Assembly: GCA_024760525.1 (NCBI GenBank)
Contig: CP060499.1
Coordinates: 1,860,001 to 1,924,000, forward strand
Origin: Nitrospira sp.
Lineage (GTDB): Bacteria > Nitrospirota > Nitrospiria > Nitrospirales > Nitrospiraceae
Length of the DNA stretch: 64,000 nucleotides
Direction of reading: 5' to 3'
Under the pieces are notes generated by a model. It made no database searches and had not been told where the DNA came from. It saw only the letters and a program-made list of their open reading frames with translations. Shown one piece after another: positions 17,512-26,577 of the stretch. Position numbers and translations under genes: made by a program. Positions within the stretch are counted from its first letter, which is position 1. Each line of letters starts with the position of its first letter.

Positions 17512-20500
17512 ATGGGTGTCTTAACAAGATGTGTTCGATCAGCGCTGTATGGGCTGGCGCCCAGCCTGGTATTGGCTGGGGTGCTACCGGCCGGTGCGAT
17601 CATGTCGCACGATGCACACGTGGCTGCAGATCCCCAGGCAGATGTGGCAACGCCGGTCAGTGCGCAAGCCGGTCCAGTGTTGATGGATAAGATGTCGAAA
17701 GCCGTCGAGCAAATCGAACGGCAGGTGCAGACGAAGGGGCCATTCCAGGGGGCCGGTTCCCATGCCATGCAGCAGGGCGTGCTGCTGGTTGCCGAGGACC
17801 CCGACAAGGTCAAGGTGACGCAGGGCATGCGATGTCCGGCGCACGCGCCTGTTCGGAAGTATGACGTCACGGCGATGAATATCGAGATCACGGTCAACCG
17901 GTTCGGCGATTTTTATCCGGGTTACATGTATGCCTTGACCGAAAATGTCGCCGGAGTGCGTGAAGAAGAGACCAAGAACCGCGCGGCGCGTGAGAGCGAA
18001 GATGAAACTTTTTCGGAAGGCGCAGTTTCGAACGGTTTGCAGGGCGATTTGATTCAGCCGCTGGTCATCCGAGCCAACCAGGGCGATTGTCTGCGGATCA
18101 CTCTCCGGAATCAGATCGAGGGTGAGCCGACGAACATGATCATCAACGGGTCGCAAATGCTGGTCGCCAGCACGGGCAGACCGGCGACGGCCAATAACCC
18201 GGATGCGTTGGTGGCCACGGGCAAGACCGGCGAGTTTGAATGGTACGTTCCGACCGACCTCCAAGAGGGCGGACGTGCGTTTCACAGCCATGCATCCAGG
18301 GAACAGTATTCTCTGGGATTGCTGGGTTCGCTCGTGATCGAGCAACGCGGGGCTCGTTATCTGAGTCCGTTTACGGGCGAGGAAATGAGCAGCGGTTGGG
18401 AAGCCATGATCGATCTCGAAAAAGGGTCGGACTTCCGCGAGTTCGTGATTTTCTATCATGAGGCCGGTGATGAGACGTTCCGGTTGTTGAACCGCAAGGG
18501 AGACATGTTGCCCCAGCGGGATGCGCATACCGATACCTATCGTCCGGCGGCGCGCTTGCTCAACTATCGGAGCGAACCGCACGGCACACGGCTGGAGCTT
18601 CAGGCGCATTTAGTCGGCTTTGCCGATGAGTCGCAGGGCTATGGATCGTATTCCTTCGGGGATCCGGCCACCACCATTCCGCGTTCATACTTGGGTGATC
18701 CGGCGAAGTATCGCATGGTCGGGGGATCGGAGATCGTGCATTCCCACCATCTTCACGGTGGGTCGATCCGTTGGGCCAGACAGCCGGGAACCAGCAAGCT
18801 GGATCCGACCTTGTCCAAGAATGGTCCGGTCAAGTTCCCAATGATCAATGACACCTCCGATCGCCTGGATGTGCAGTCGATCGGGCCGTCCGAAATTTAT
18901 GACGAAGTGATCGAGGGCGGATCAGGCGGGTTGCAAGCGTTGGCCGGGGAGTTCGTGTTCCACTGCCATATTCCGCAGCACTATGTCACAGGCATGTGGG
19001 GATTCTGGCGGGTGTACAACACCTTGCAGACGCCGGGGTTCCAGACCGACGTGATGAAGCCGCTGGTCGAGCTGCCGGATCGAAAAGGCAAAATCAAGCC
19101 CGCCGTCAGTTCCGATAAGCTGGTCGGTACGACCGTAGATTGGTATGGCGGGAAGAAGTACGAGATCACCAAGGACAAGACCGATTGGAAGTCCAATCCG
19201 GTGAAGGTCTCCATCAAGGATTGGGTGGAGTACATGTTGCCGCCGCAAGGCCTTCCCGGCAAGTCGGAAGACCAAGTGAAGCAGGCCAAGGCACATGATG
19301 CGACGGTCATCAACTGGAAGTGGGAAGGAAATCTGGCGCTCAATGAGCCGGAGACTCCTCACAGGTGGGCGGATTATGCCTCACCGACGCCCCTGAAACG
19401 GCCGCCGATCACCTTCGATCCGCAAACAGGAAAGCTGGCCTTCCCATGGCTACGGCCACATCTTGGGAAGCGGCCGCCGTTTGCCCCCAATCATGGCGGC
19501 GCTCCTTGGTTGGAGCCGTTCCATGTGAGGGAAGACGGAACGAAGAGCACCGAACCGGCCAGGCCTGGAGAACAGGGCCCATGGAGCCTCTGTCCGGAGA
19601 ATTCTCCGCGGAAGTTCTATACCACGCACTCCATCATCCTGCCGATTACTCTCAAGCCGGCTACGCCTAAATCACCGGCGATCGTCGATCCGATCGGCAT
19701 GATTTATGTGTTGCACGAGGAAGAAGCGGAAGTCAGGAAGACCCCGGCGAAGCAGGTTCCGCTGGTGATCCGCGGAAACGTCTACGATTGCGTGGACGTT
19801 ATCTTCAAAAATGAAATTCCGGATGATGCGCGGACGGGATGGGCCAATAAGATCAACCTCCATCCGCACTTCTTCCAGTTCGATACGAGTGCCTCCGATG
19901 GTCCGACCATCGGATTCTCGTACGACATGTCGTTGCGGGCGTTCACGATGCTGAAGGATCCGGAGCCGGAGAAGGGGATGCCGTTGCCGGCAAATACCGT
20001 GTTGACGGCGGACAGCAAGGCCGGCGCGCGCAGCATCACGGTCGCCGATCCATCAAAGTTTCATCTCAATACCGAGCTTGGCGTGGGGATGGACGATCCG
20101 AAGTACTTCGAAGTGGTCCGGATCAAGGCCATCAACGGCAAGACGATCACCTTTGATGCCCCGTTGAAGTATGGGCATAAGAAGAACGACATCGCCAGCG
20201 TGGAGTTCATTCGTGAGCGGTGGTACGTCGATGCTGATATAGGCACCGTGTACTGGCATGACCACGTATTCGGCACTGATACATGGGGACATGGGTTGTT
20301 CTCGGCATTCATTACCGAGCCGCCTCGGTCTACCTATCATGACCCGGTGACCGGCAAGGAAATCCGCAGCGGCCCCGTTGCTGATATTCATACGCTTGAA
20401 CCGGTCTCTGCCCATATCCGTGGCAGTTTCCGTGAAGTCATGATGCACATTATGGACAGTAATGCGAGGTCGGCGGAATTGATCTTGACCGACAATCCGC

Positions 20501-22254
20501 AGGCAAAAATGAATGTGGTGACGGTCGATGGGCCGCCTTCGCATCAGTTCCCAGAGAGAATCAATAAATCAGCGATGTGGTTCCTGAACGGGGGAGAAGC
20601 GACCACGGGCAGCGGCTACAGTATGCGTGTCGAGCCGTTGAGCGTGCGTCTTGCCAACGATCCGGACCCATCAAAGTTGTTCGTGTCCGGAATTCACGGG
20701 GACCCGGGCACTCCATTGTTGCGTGCCTACCTTGGCGATCCGATTCTGGTGCGTGCGCTGGTCGGTTCTGCCAATGAGGTGCATACGTGGCACGTGACAG
20801 GTCACTGGTTTCCGATGGAACGGTATGGCACGACCGCCATGCCGCGCAGCACCATCCATCTGGCGATCGGTGAGCGCTATGATCCGGCCATTCCAGCCGC
20901 CGGCGGACCCCAGAAGCAGGCGGGTGACTATCTCTACTACAGTGGCCGCGCATCACACTTCGCAGAAGGTAGTTGGGGTATTTTCCGTGTCTTCGATGAA
21001 TTGCAAGGTGACCTGAAGCCGTTGCCGGGCCGTGAGCAGATTCAGAAGTCTGCTCCATCGGTTTGTCCGGCAGATGCGCCGGTGAAGACCTTCAACGTGT
21101 CGGCGATCGATCAACAGCTCCGGTACCATGATGGGGCGCCGGGGGTCATGGAAGTCGATCTCGAGCGCAAGATGGTCTTCGGCAATGAACAGGGCAAGAT
21201 GTATGTGCTCGACGGCGATCGCGGACGGGTCAAGGCCGGAGAATTGAAGCCGAGCCCACTGACCCTGCACGTGAATGTCGGCGATTGCATGAAAATCAAT
21301 CTGAAGAATGAAATGGCGAAAGAGCGAGCCGGGTTCCACGTCGATATGATGGCGTTCAACCCGAAGGACTCGTTCGGCGCCAATGTGGGCAACAATCCCG
21401 GTGATCAAACCGTCGGCCCAGGCGAGAGCAAGACGTACACCTATTATGCCCATCCGGAGTATGGTGAACTCGCTGCCCTCATTCAGGACTGGGGGAACGT
21501 GGTTGAGAACCCACGGAACGGGTTGTTCGGCTCCATCATCGTCGGTCCAAAGGGTTCACGATATCGGGATCCGGTGACCGGAGATGACGTGACGATGAAA
21601 AGCAGTTGGCGCGTCGATGTCCTGGTGGATCGGACAATTCCGGGAAACGACAATCGGAAGAACTACCGGGATTTCTCGTTGATGTTCCAGGATGAGGATA
21701 ATATCGTCGGCGTCAGCTTCATGCCCTACATTCAACAGGTAGCCGGGATCACCGCGGTCAACTACCGGTCTGAACCGACTGCCTGGCGGATCGAAAAGGG
21801 GTGTGAGGTAGCCGAGGTCTTCAGTTGTGTCAAAGCGGGTGATACACCTTCAACCCCGTTGTTGCAGGCACACGTCGGAGACCCGGTGGCCATTCACGTG
21901 TTGGGCGCGTTCAGCGAGCAAGTGCAGTTGTTTACCGTTGATGGCCATGAGTGGCCGCACGAGCCCTACATGCAGGGTGCCGACCAGGTGAGCACCATGG
22001 AGTTCGGCGGATCCGAGGTTATCAACGCCTACCTCACGGGTGGAGCCGGTGGTCCGAACAGGATCGTGGGCGACTATCTGTGGAAAAATCAGCGGCCGGC
22101 ACATGCCAATGCGGGACAGTGGGGTCTGTTTAAGGTCCTGCCAGTCGATGATCAACGGATCAAGCCGTTGATGCCGCAGATTCCGCCGGCCAAGACGGCG
22201 GAGCAATTGCTCGGCGAGGGAAAAGCTTCACCGACGTCGCTGAATGGACAGTAA
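17512..22254 (+). CDS. Giant multicopper oxidase MCO2
   Basis: A 1580-aa secreted oxidase with a strong AGGAGG ribosome site and a signal peptide (about residues 1-30). It contains several cupredoxin repeats. Copper motifs: FHSH (about residue 257), HSHHLHGG (about 410), FHCH-x3-H-x4-GM (about 483-495), HPHFFQFD (about 784), WHDHVFG (about 915) and HTWHVTGHWF (about 1090). It is far longer than laccase or CueO (about 500 aa) and comparable to the MofA-type putative Mn(II) oxidases, so a metal substrate is possible but not shown. It is a full-length paralog of MCO1. Upstream lie a kinase/sigma-54 regulator pair and matching DNA sites; downstream is a cupredoxin-like gene. Confidence 0.93.
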   Translation: MGVLTRCVRSALYGLAPSLVLAGVLPAGAIMSHDAHVAADPQADVATPVSAQAGPVLMDKMSKAVEQIERQVQTKGPFQGAGSHAMQQGVLLVAEDPDKVKVTQGMRCPAHAPVRKYDVTAMNIEITVNRFGDFYPGYMYALTENVAGVREEETKNRAARESEDETFSEGAVSNGLQGDLIQPLVIRANQGDCLRITLRNQIEGEPTNMIINGSQMLVASTGRPATANNPDALVATGKTGEFEWYVPTDLQEGGRAFHSHASREQYSLGLLGSLVIEQRGARYLSPFTGEEMSSGWEAMIDLEKGSDFREFVIFYHEAGDETFRLLNRKGDMLPQRDAHTDTYRPAARLLNYRSEPHGTRLELQAHLVGFADESQGYGSYSFGDPATTIPRSYLGDPAKYRMVGGSEIVHSHHLHGGSIRWARQPGTSKLDPTLSKNGPVKFPMINDTSDRLDVQSIGPSEIYDEVIEGGSGGLQALAGEFVFHCHIPQHYVTGMWGFWRVYNTLQTPGFQTDVMKPLVELPDRKGKIKPAVSSDKLVGTTVDWYGGKKYEITKDKTDWKSNPVKVSIKDWVEYMLPPQGLPGKSEDQVKQAKAHDATVINWKWEGNLALNEPETPHRWADYASPTPLKRPPITFDPQTGKLAFPWLRPHLGKRPPFAPNHGGAPWLEPFHVREDGTKSTEPARPGEQGPWSLCPENSPRKFYTTHSIILPITLKPATPKSPAIVDPIGMIYVLHEEEAEVRKTPAKQVPLVIRGNVYDCVDVIFKNEIPDDARTGWANKINLHPHFFQFDTSASDGPTIGFSYDMSLRAFTMLKDPEPEKGMPLPANTVLTADSKAGARSITVADPSKFHLNTELGVGMDDPKYFEVVRIKAINGKTITFDAPLKYGHKKNDIASVEFIRERWYVDADIGTVYWHDHVFGTDTWGHGLFSAFITEPPRSTYHDPVTGKEIRSGPVADIHTLEPVSAHIRGSFREVMMHIMDSNARSAELILTDNPQAKMNVVTVDGPPSHQFPERINKSAMWFLNGGEATTGSGYSMRVEPLSVRLANDPDPSKLFVSGIHGDPGTPLLRAYLGDPILVRALVGSANEVHTWHVTGHWFPMERYGTTAMPRSTIHLAIGERYDPAIPAAGGPQKQAGDYLYYSGRASHFAEGSWGIFRVFDELQGDLKPLPGREQIQKSAPSVCPADAPVKTFNVSAIDQQLRYHDGAPGVMEVDLERKMVFGNEQGKMYVLDGDRGRVKAGELKPSPLTLHVNVGDCMKINLKNEMAKERAGFHVDMMAFNPKDSFGANVGNNPGDQTVGPGESKTYTYYAHPEYGELAALIQDWGNVVENPRNGLFGSIIVGPKGSRYRDPVTGDDVTMKSSWRVDVLVDRTIPGNDNRKNYRDFSLMFQDEDNIVGVSFMPYIQQVAGITAVNYRSEPTAWRIEKGCEVAEVFSCVKAGDTPSTPLLQAHVGDPVAIHVLGAFSEQVQLFTVDGHEWPHEPYMQGADQVSTMEFGGSEVINAYLTGGAGGPNRIVGDYLWKNQRPAHANAGQWGLFKVLPVDDQRIKPLMPQIPPAKTAEQLLGEGKASPTSLNGQ

Positions 22255-22266
22255 GTGAGATCGGGC

Positions 22267-22300
22267 GGCGTACGTGCTGAACAGCACGTACGCCACTTTT
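22267..22300 (+). terminator. Rho-independent terminator after MCO2
   Basis: Perfect 12-bp stem (22267-22278 with 22283-22294), a 4-nt loop and a short T run. It starts 12 bp after the MCO2 stop. Confidence 0.85.
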
Positions 22301-22326
22301 GTGAGAAACCTATCTGACTTGATACC

Positions 22327-22358
22327 ACTGGGGAGCTATAGCTCCCCAGTGTGTTTTT
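22327..22358 (+). terminator. Second hairpin, in the leader of the cupredoxin-like gene
   Basis: A perfect 24-bp palindrome (22327-22350) is followed by GTGTTTTTG. It ends a few bases before the AGGAG ribosome site of the next gene. It may be a second terminator or an attenuator/stability hairpin separating MCO2 from the gene at 22374. Confidence 0.65.
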
Positions 22359-22373
22359 GACAGGAGCATACCT

Positions 22374-23156
22374 ATGAGATGCTTCACTCGTGGCTTCGTG
22401 TCCTGCTTTCTCGGCATAATGCTGCAGGCGCTCGCGGTCGGCATTGGTGCTGCTGAGCAGGCCTCCGCGTATGAATCCATGGCAGTGGTTGATGGAGGGG
22501 CGGTCAAAGGGATGATCCACTTCAGCGGTACGTTGCCTGATCCATTTGTCTTCAAACTTGGTCGCTATCCGGACCAAGCGTATTGTGGCGCCCTATCGGA
22601 TGGATCAGGCGATCGTCTGCTTCGCGAAGTGATCGTGGGCTCACAGGGCGGACTCAAGGATGTGATCGTGACGATCCATGGCATTACCAAGGGGAAGCCG
22701 TTTGATCTCGAGGAAACGAAGCTGGAGGCGAATATCTGTCAATTCGTGCCCTTCGTGTCCGTCATGCGGGATCAGCATCCTCTGACGGTACAAAACCTTG
22801 ATTCCGTTGCCCATGACTTGCAGATCTATGAACGTGACCGTGAGCATGTCTTTATCATGTTTCACCGTCCGGCTCTGACCAAGGCCGGAACTCAGGACGT
22901 CATCCGTTTCACCGGGGACCGTCGTGGGGTCATCATGCAATGCGGAATGCATCCGTACATGCAGGGGCATGGGCTCGGGGTCGATAATCCCTACTATGCC
23001 GTCACAGGCGGAGAGGGCACGTTTGATATTCGTGATCTCCCGGCCGGAACCTACCGGATCAAAGCCTGGCACCCGACACTTGGGGAACAAGAGCAGGAAT
23101 TTACCGTGGCCGCCGGAGGGAGCGCTTCGGTAGAATTTACCTTTGCCGCCAAATAA
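22374..23156 (+). CDS. Secreted cupredoxin-like protein with carboxypeptidase-regulatory-like domain (copy 3)
   Basis: A 260-aa paralog of the genes at 4440 and 5399, with an AGGAG ribosome site and a signal peptide (about 30 residues). Putative copper ligands: His147 (VAHDLQ), Cys190, His193 and Met196 (MQCGMHPYM). The C-terminal regulatory-like domain contains LPAGTYRIKAWHP. It lacks the C-terminal extension of the other two copies. It follows MCO2 as those follow MCO1. A small type 1 copper donor or acceptor for the oxidase is the leading idea. Confidence 0.8.
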   Translation: MRCFTRGFVSCFLGIMLQALAVGIGAAEQASAYESMAVVDGGAVKGMIHFSGTLPDPFVFKLGRYPDQAYCGALSDGSGDRLLREVIVGSQGGLKDVIVTIHGITKGKPFDLEETKLEANICQFVPFVSVMRDQHPLTVQNLDSVAHDLQIYERDREHVFIMFHRPALTKAGTQDVIRFTGDRRGVIMQCGMHPYMQGHGLGVDNPYYAVTGGEGTFDIRDLPAGTYRIKAWHPTLGEQEQEFTVAAGGSASVEFTFAAK

Positions 23157-23162
23157 TACTCC

Positions 23163-23669
23163 ATGCGTCTGCGCCGATATCTGATCAGTTTGATGCTCAC
23201 GGTCATGGCAGGCTTTCCTGCCATGATACCGGCCTTCGGTGAAACTCCACCGGCACCGGCGGTGAGCCGGATCGAGGTGGTACTGGCCTATCAGTATCGA
23301 ACTCGGGAAGCAGAGCTCAAACAGGAGTTTGCGCAAGCAGGGCTTCTGAACGTTCACTTCCAGTTCGCCCGTATGGGTCAGCCACCCCAGAACATCGGGC
23401 TTGGTCGAGACGTACCGGCCGATAAGGCGCGAGAGGCGATACGGCTGGCCCTCAAGTACAATGTGGGTGTCGGCATCTTGCTGCCGGAGAGACTGTTTCC
23501 TCCCCGGTTCATTACGATCGCCTCGTCGAACTATGATGACACCGTCGAGTATCCCATCACTGAGGGCGCCCTTGCCAAGCTGCGGGATCCCGAATTGAGC
23601 ACAGAGGGTTTTCATCGCCTCTATCGGGATCTCACCTCCGTCACACTTGAGCCGAAGGGGCGGTATTAG
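23163..23669 (+). CDS. Secreted protein of unknown function
   Basis: A 168-aa protein starting 6 bp after the cupredoxin-like gene, so operonic. A signal peptide (about residues 1-27) is followed by an alpha/beta-looking domain with no motif I recognise. There are no cysteines or His clusters, which argues against metal binding. It may be an accessory protein of the MCO2 group. Confidence 0.7.
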   Translation: MRLRRYLISLMLTVMAGFPAMIPAFGETPPAPAVSRIEVVLAYQYRTREAELKQEFAQAGLLNVHFQFARMGQPPQNIGLGRDVPADKAREAIRLALKYNVGVGILLPERLFPPRFITIASSNYDDTVEYPITEGALAKLRDPELSTEGFHRLYRDLTSVTLEPKGRY

Positions 23670-23677
23670 GGCCGGTT

Positions 23678-24112
23678 ATGAGGCTATGTTCAAAATACAG
23701 GTCAGGCATACTGCCGGTCATCGTGCTCTGTGGTCTCATCGTGGGCAGTGTTCCGACGAACGATGGGATGACTGTCTTGGCTGCCCAGCCAGATCAAAGC
23801 TTACAAGAAGCGGGGGACAGTCTGAAGGTGAATGTGGAAGAGATGATCGCGCATGGCGGAATGGGGGATGCGAAGGCGATTCTCCATCACTGCGGGGAGG
23901 CCACCCGTTACGCCGAGTCTCTTATCAAGCAGCTGTCAAGCTCGCACCCGGGCCGGGATGAGGGTGTCGCGTCTCTGAATGACGTGATTCGGCACTGTAA
24001 GCGGGTATCGGAAATCGGAACCCATGCCGATCCGGGAGTGCTCCTTAACCCCGGCATCAAAGCACGCACGGCTGCCCGATCAGCGCTCAAGTCACTCGGA
24101 CTTGCCAAGTAA
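23678..24112 (+). CDS. SmbP-like small metal-binding protein
   Basis: A 144-aa secreted protein with an N-terminal signal segment (to about residue 36). A helical domain follows, with amphipathic repeats resembling the nitrifier protein SmbP: AHGGMGDAKAILHHCGEATRY, then SLNDVIRHCKRVSEIGTH. SmbP binds Cu(II) and other divalent metals; this copy has fewer histidines than the founding member. It starts 8 bp after the previous stop and follows MCO2 and the cupredoxin-like gene, consistent with periplasmic copper handling. The family assignment is by pattern only. Confidence 0.6.
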   Translation: MRLCSKYRSGILPVIVLCGLIVGSVPTNDGMTVLAAQPDQSLQEAGDSLKVNVEEMIAHGGMGDAKAILHHCGEATRYAESLIKQLSSSHPGRDEGVASLNDVIRHCKRVSEIGTHADPGVLLNPGIKARTAARSALKSLGLAK

Positions 24113-24419
24113 CCAACCTTTAGAGAGGCTCTGGCTACGCCTGTGGAAATGGCTGTTGCCCCTCCAGCTACTAGGTGATTTCCTAGTTGAGGAGGATCTC
24201 CGCCTCAGCGTATGTACTACAAACTCCTCGCTATGGTCAGTTCGCTTCGAATCCACTGTCGTCCGATGCTGATATCGGGGATATGAGGATGGTGTGGACT
24301 GCCGGGTATGTCACGAAGGAGATAGTGGTGGAGAAGGTATCCTTTGCCATCCATGCTTGCTGTCCGCAAGACCGGCAAGCCGGAATTGCCGAACAAGAAC
24401 GCATGTCCTGACACAACGC
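24113..24419. other. Intergenic region
   Basis: About 307 bp with a GAGGAGG...CCGCCTC hairpin near 24189-24206. An upstream GTG in frame with the next gene (24294) would add a stretch with two CxxC pairs, but no ribosome site or homology supports it. It probably holds the promoter for the winged-helix gene. Confidence 0.35.
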
Positions 24420-24815
24420 ATGGACACCTCGGTCATCCCACAAGAAGTCGCCCAGTTTATCATCGATCGTATCGATTCCATCGGCCAGTTGGAAGCGGTG
24501 CTGCTGTTGCGGCAAAGCCCGGATACCTGGTGGGAGTGCAAACCGGTGTCGGGCCGGTTGTATATCTCCGAGGAGGACTGCGCGTCAGTGCTGGACGGGC
24601 TGCGCCGGCAAGGTTTGCTGGTGTGCAAGCAGGAGAAGTCGAAACCGGTCTATCGGTACAAGCCGGACACAGGAGAGCTACGTGAAATGGTGGATCGACT
24701 CGCTTACTACTACTCCAAGCACCTGGTGCCGGTATCGAATCTCATACATGTCAAGGCGCAGATGCGGATGGAGCAGTTTGCCGACGCGTTCAAATTCCTT
24801 TCCAAGGAAGAGTGA
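24420..24815 (+). CDS. Winged-helix domain protein
   Basis: A 131-aa cytoplasmic protein. The N-terminal part (VPQEVAQFIID-like helix, then LEAVLLLRQSP and a recognition-helix region around ASVLDGLRRQGLL) has the layout of a winged helix. A beta-wing with YRYKP and a C-terminal helix follow. The start is uncertain because no good ribosome site precedes it. It overlaps the membrane-protein gene by 4 bp, so the three small genes to 25390 form an operon. Confidence 0.65.
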   Translation: MDTSVIPQEVAQFIIDRIDSIGQLEAVLLLRQSPDTWWECKPVSGRLYISEEDCASVLDGLRRQGLLVCKQEKSKPVYRYKPDTGELREMVDRLAYYYSKHLVPVSNLIHVKAQMRMEQFADAFKFLSKEE

Positions 24816-25072
24816 TGGCCTCGTTCATCTATGCGCTCTGTGCCATGACCGCCGGTCTCTGTGCCTGGCTACTGTTGCGTGCCTATGGAGAAAGCCGGTA
24901 TCGGTTGTTGTTCTGGAGCGGGTTGTTCTTCGTCGTCATCACAATCAATAACCTTTTCTTGATGACTGATAAGCTGGTCTTTCCCATGACGGACTTGAGT
25001 GTCATCCGGCATACCATCTCGTTGGCGGCGCATGGCCTGCTGTTGTTCGGGCTGATTTCCGAATCGAAATGA
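24812..25072 (+). CDS. DUF5985-like small membrane protein (copy 1)
   Basis: An 86-aa protein with three predicted transmembrane helices (MTAGLCAWLLLRAY, LLFWSGLFFVVITINNLFL, and the C-terminal TISLAAHGLLLFGLI), matching the DUF5985 pattern. It starts in an ATGA-type overlap with the winged-helix gene. A similar protein follows at once. The role of the family is unknown. Confidence 0.65.
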   Translation: MMASFIYALCAMTAGLCAWLLLRAYGESRYRLLFWSGLFFVVITINNLFLMTDKLVFPMTDLSVIRHTISLAAHGLLLFGLISESK

Positions 25073-25084
25073 GGCACCTTGCCC

Positions 25085-25390
25085 ATGCTTGAGTCGATGG
25101 CGTTGAATGAATTCTTGCTCGGAGCCCTCGTGATGGGTGATCTTGTCTTGGCGTTATTTTTTCTTCACTATTGGAGGGTGACACGAGACCGGTTCTTCGT
25201 CTTTTTTGCCTGGTCCTTCGTCCTCTCGTGCGTGAGTCGTCTGGTGTTGGCCGGGCACCTCACAAATAGCGAATCCGAACCGCTCGTTTACCTGATACGA
25301 CTTCTCTCCTATGCGGTGATCGTGATTGCGATTTTCGACAAGAACCGTGTCACGATTGCCAAGCTCCTGTTCCAGCGGACGTCAGCATGA
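25085..25390 (+). CDS. DUF5985-like small membrane protein (copy 2)
   Basis: A 101-aa protein with three predicted helices, including LGALVMGDLVLALFFLHYW and FFVFFAWSFVLSCVSRLVL. The ATG at 25085 is preferred over a TTG two codons earlier because GAGG at 25071-25074 sits about 10 bp before it. Tandem with copy 1. Confidence 0.65.
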   Translation: MLESMALNEFLLGALVMGDLVLALFFLHYWRVTRDRFFVFFAWSFVLSCVSRLVLAGHLTNSESEPLVYLIRLLSYAVIVIAIFDKNRVTIAKLLFQRTSA

Positions 25391-25445
25391 GGAAAGAGAA
25401 ACATAGGGAGCGTTCGTTCCGAGAGGTAGGAAAAGCAATTTTCCG

Positions 25446-26426
25446 TCAACGCGCGGCGCAGCGGCGCAGACGATCCATAATGGCGAGCCCCAGCCCTTCT
25501 TCTTTGCAAGGTTCTGCATAGATCCGATCGAGGCCCAAGGCATCCAGACGCCGGAGCGCGGCGAAGAGATTGCGCGCCGCTTCACGAAGATCACCGGTCG
25601 GAGAGAGAACTTCAACAGCGGCGAAGCGGGTGTCGCTCTCACTCGCTTGCGAGAAAATCAACAAACCTGGGCGTTCATCCCGTCCACCGTCGGCTCTGGC
25701 TCCGGCGGAAGGTAAGATTGTTACGGGAGTCTGTGTTGCGTAATGCCGTGTCAGTTGCCCGGGCGCAATGGGCGTTGCCTGTTCGGATGACGCTCGCCGC
25801 AACAGACCGATGACGGCGGTGAGTTGTTCGAGGGTGATACTGCCGGGCCGCAACAGTTCGGGCTGCGCACCGACCAGGGAGACGATCGTCGATTCCACGC
25901 CGAGTGTGCAAGGACCGCCGTCTAAAATCACATCGACCTTCTTCCCGACACCTTCGAGAACGTGCTGAGCTGTCGTGGGACTGACATAGCCGAACGGATT
26001 GGCGCTGGGAGCGGCGATGGGGGTGCCTGCCTCTTGAATAAGCGCTTGCGCCACCGGATGATTCGGCATTCTGACTGCAACGGTCGCCAGACCGGCGGTT
26101 ACGAGATCCGGGACAGCCGACTGTTTCGGCAAGACCAAGGATAACGGGCCTGGCCAGAAGGCATCTATGAGTCGTAGAGCGGCCGCGGGGAGAGACGTGA
26201 CCACCATGTGTAATTGTTCTCGATCGGCGATATGCACGATGAGTGGATCAAACTGCGGGCGTTGTTTGGCTTCGAAGACTTTCGCTGCTGCGTCGGGGTT
26301 CATGGCGTCGCAGCCGAGTCCATAGACCGTTTCGGTCGGAAACGCGACGAGCCCGCCCGTCCTGATCGTCTCCGCTGCCAGATGTATGGCCTTAGGAATC
26401 GTGGCTGAAAGGATTGTTCCATTCAT
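25446..26426 (-). CDS. tsaC: L-threonylcarbamoyladenylate synthase (Sua5/TsaC type)
   Basis: Makes threonylcarbamoyl-AMP from threonine, bicarbonate and ATP for t6A37 in ANN-decoding tRNAs. A YrdC domain occupies residues 1-200 (FPTETVYGLGCDA, K-x-R substrate loop in KQRPQFDPLIVHI, and SAN-x-FGYVSPT). A C-terminal Sua5 domain (about 225-326) makes this the long Sua5 form. The ATG start is chosen for AAAGG about 8 bp upstream; a GTG 21 bp earlier is the alternative. It is convergent with the DUF5985 genes. Confidence 0.9.
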   Translation of the reverse strand: MNGTILSATIPKAIHLAAETIRTGGLVAFPTETVYGLGCDAMNPDAAAKVFEAKQRPQFDPLIVHIADREQLHMVVTSLPAAALRLIDAFWPGPLSLVLPKQSAVPDLVTAGLATVAVRMPNHPVAQALIQEAGTPIAAPSANPFGYVSPTTAQHVLEGVGKKVDVILDGGPCTLGVESTIVSLVGAQPELLRPGSITLEQLTAVIGLLRRASSEQATPIAPGQLTRHYATQTPVTILPSAGARADGGRDERPGLLIFSQASESDTRFAAVEVLSPTGDLREAARNLFAALRRLDALGLDRIYAEPCKEEGLGLAIMDRLRRCAAR

Positions 26427-26577
26427 CGGATTGGCCTTTGCGCACACAGGGCTTGTACGCGCCGATCAGGGTTTCACTGTGCGATGAGAGGGGCGATGGG
26501 ATCAATGCGCCCGTGAAGCGCGTATCGCCGGCATAGGTGAGGCGAATATCGAGACAGATAGCCTTCCATCTCGTACG

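Noticed and set aside
24294..24419. N-terminal CxxC extension of the winged-helix protein
   Set aside because: Needs a GTG without a ribosome site; the ATG at 24420 gives the natural domain boundary.
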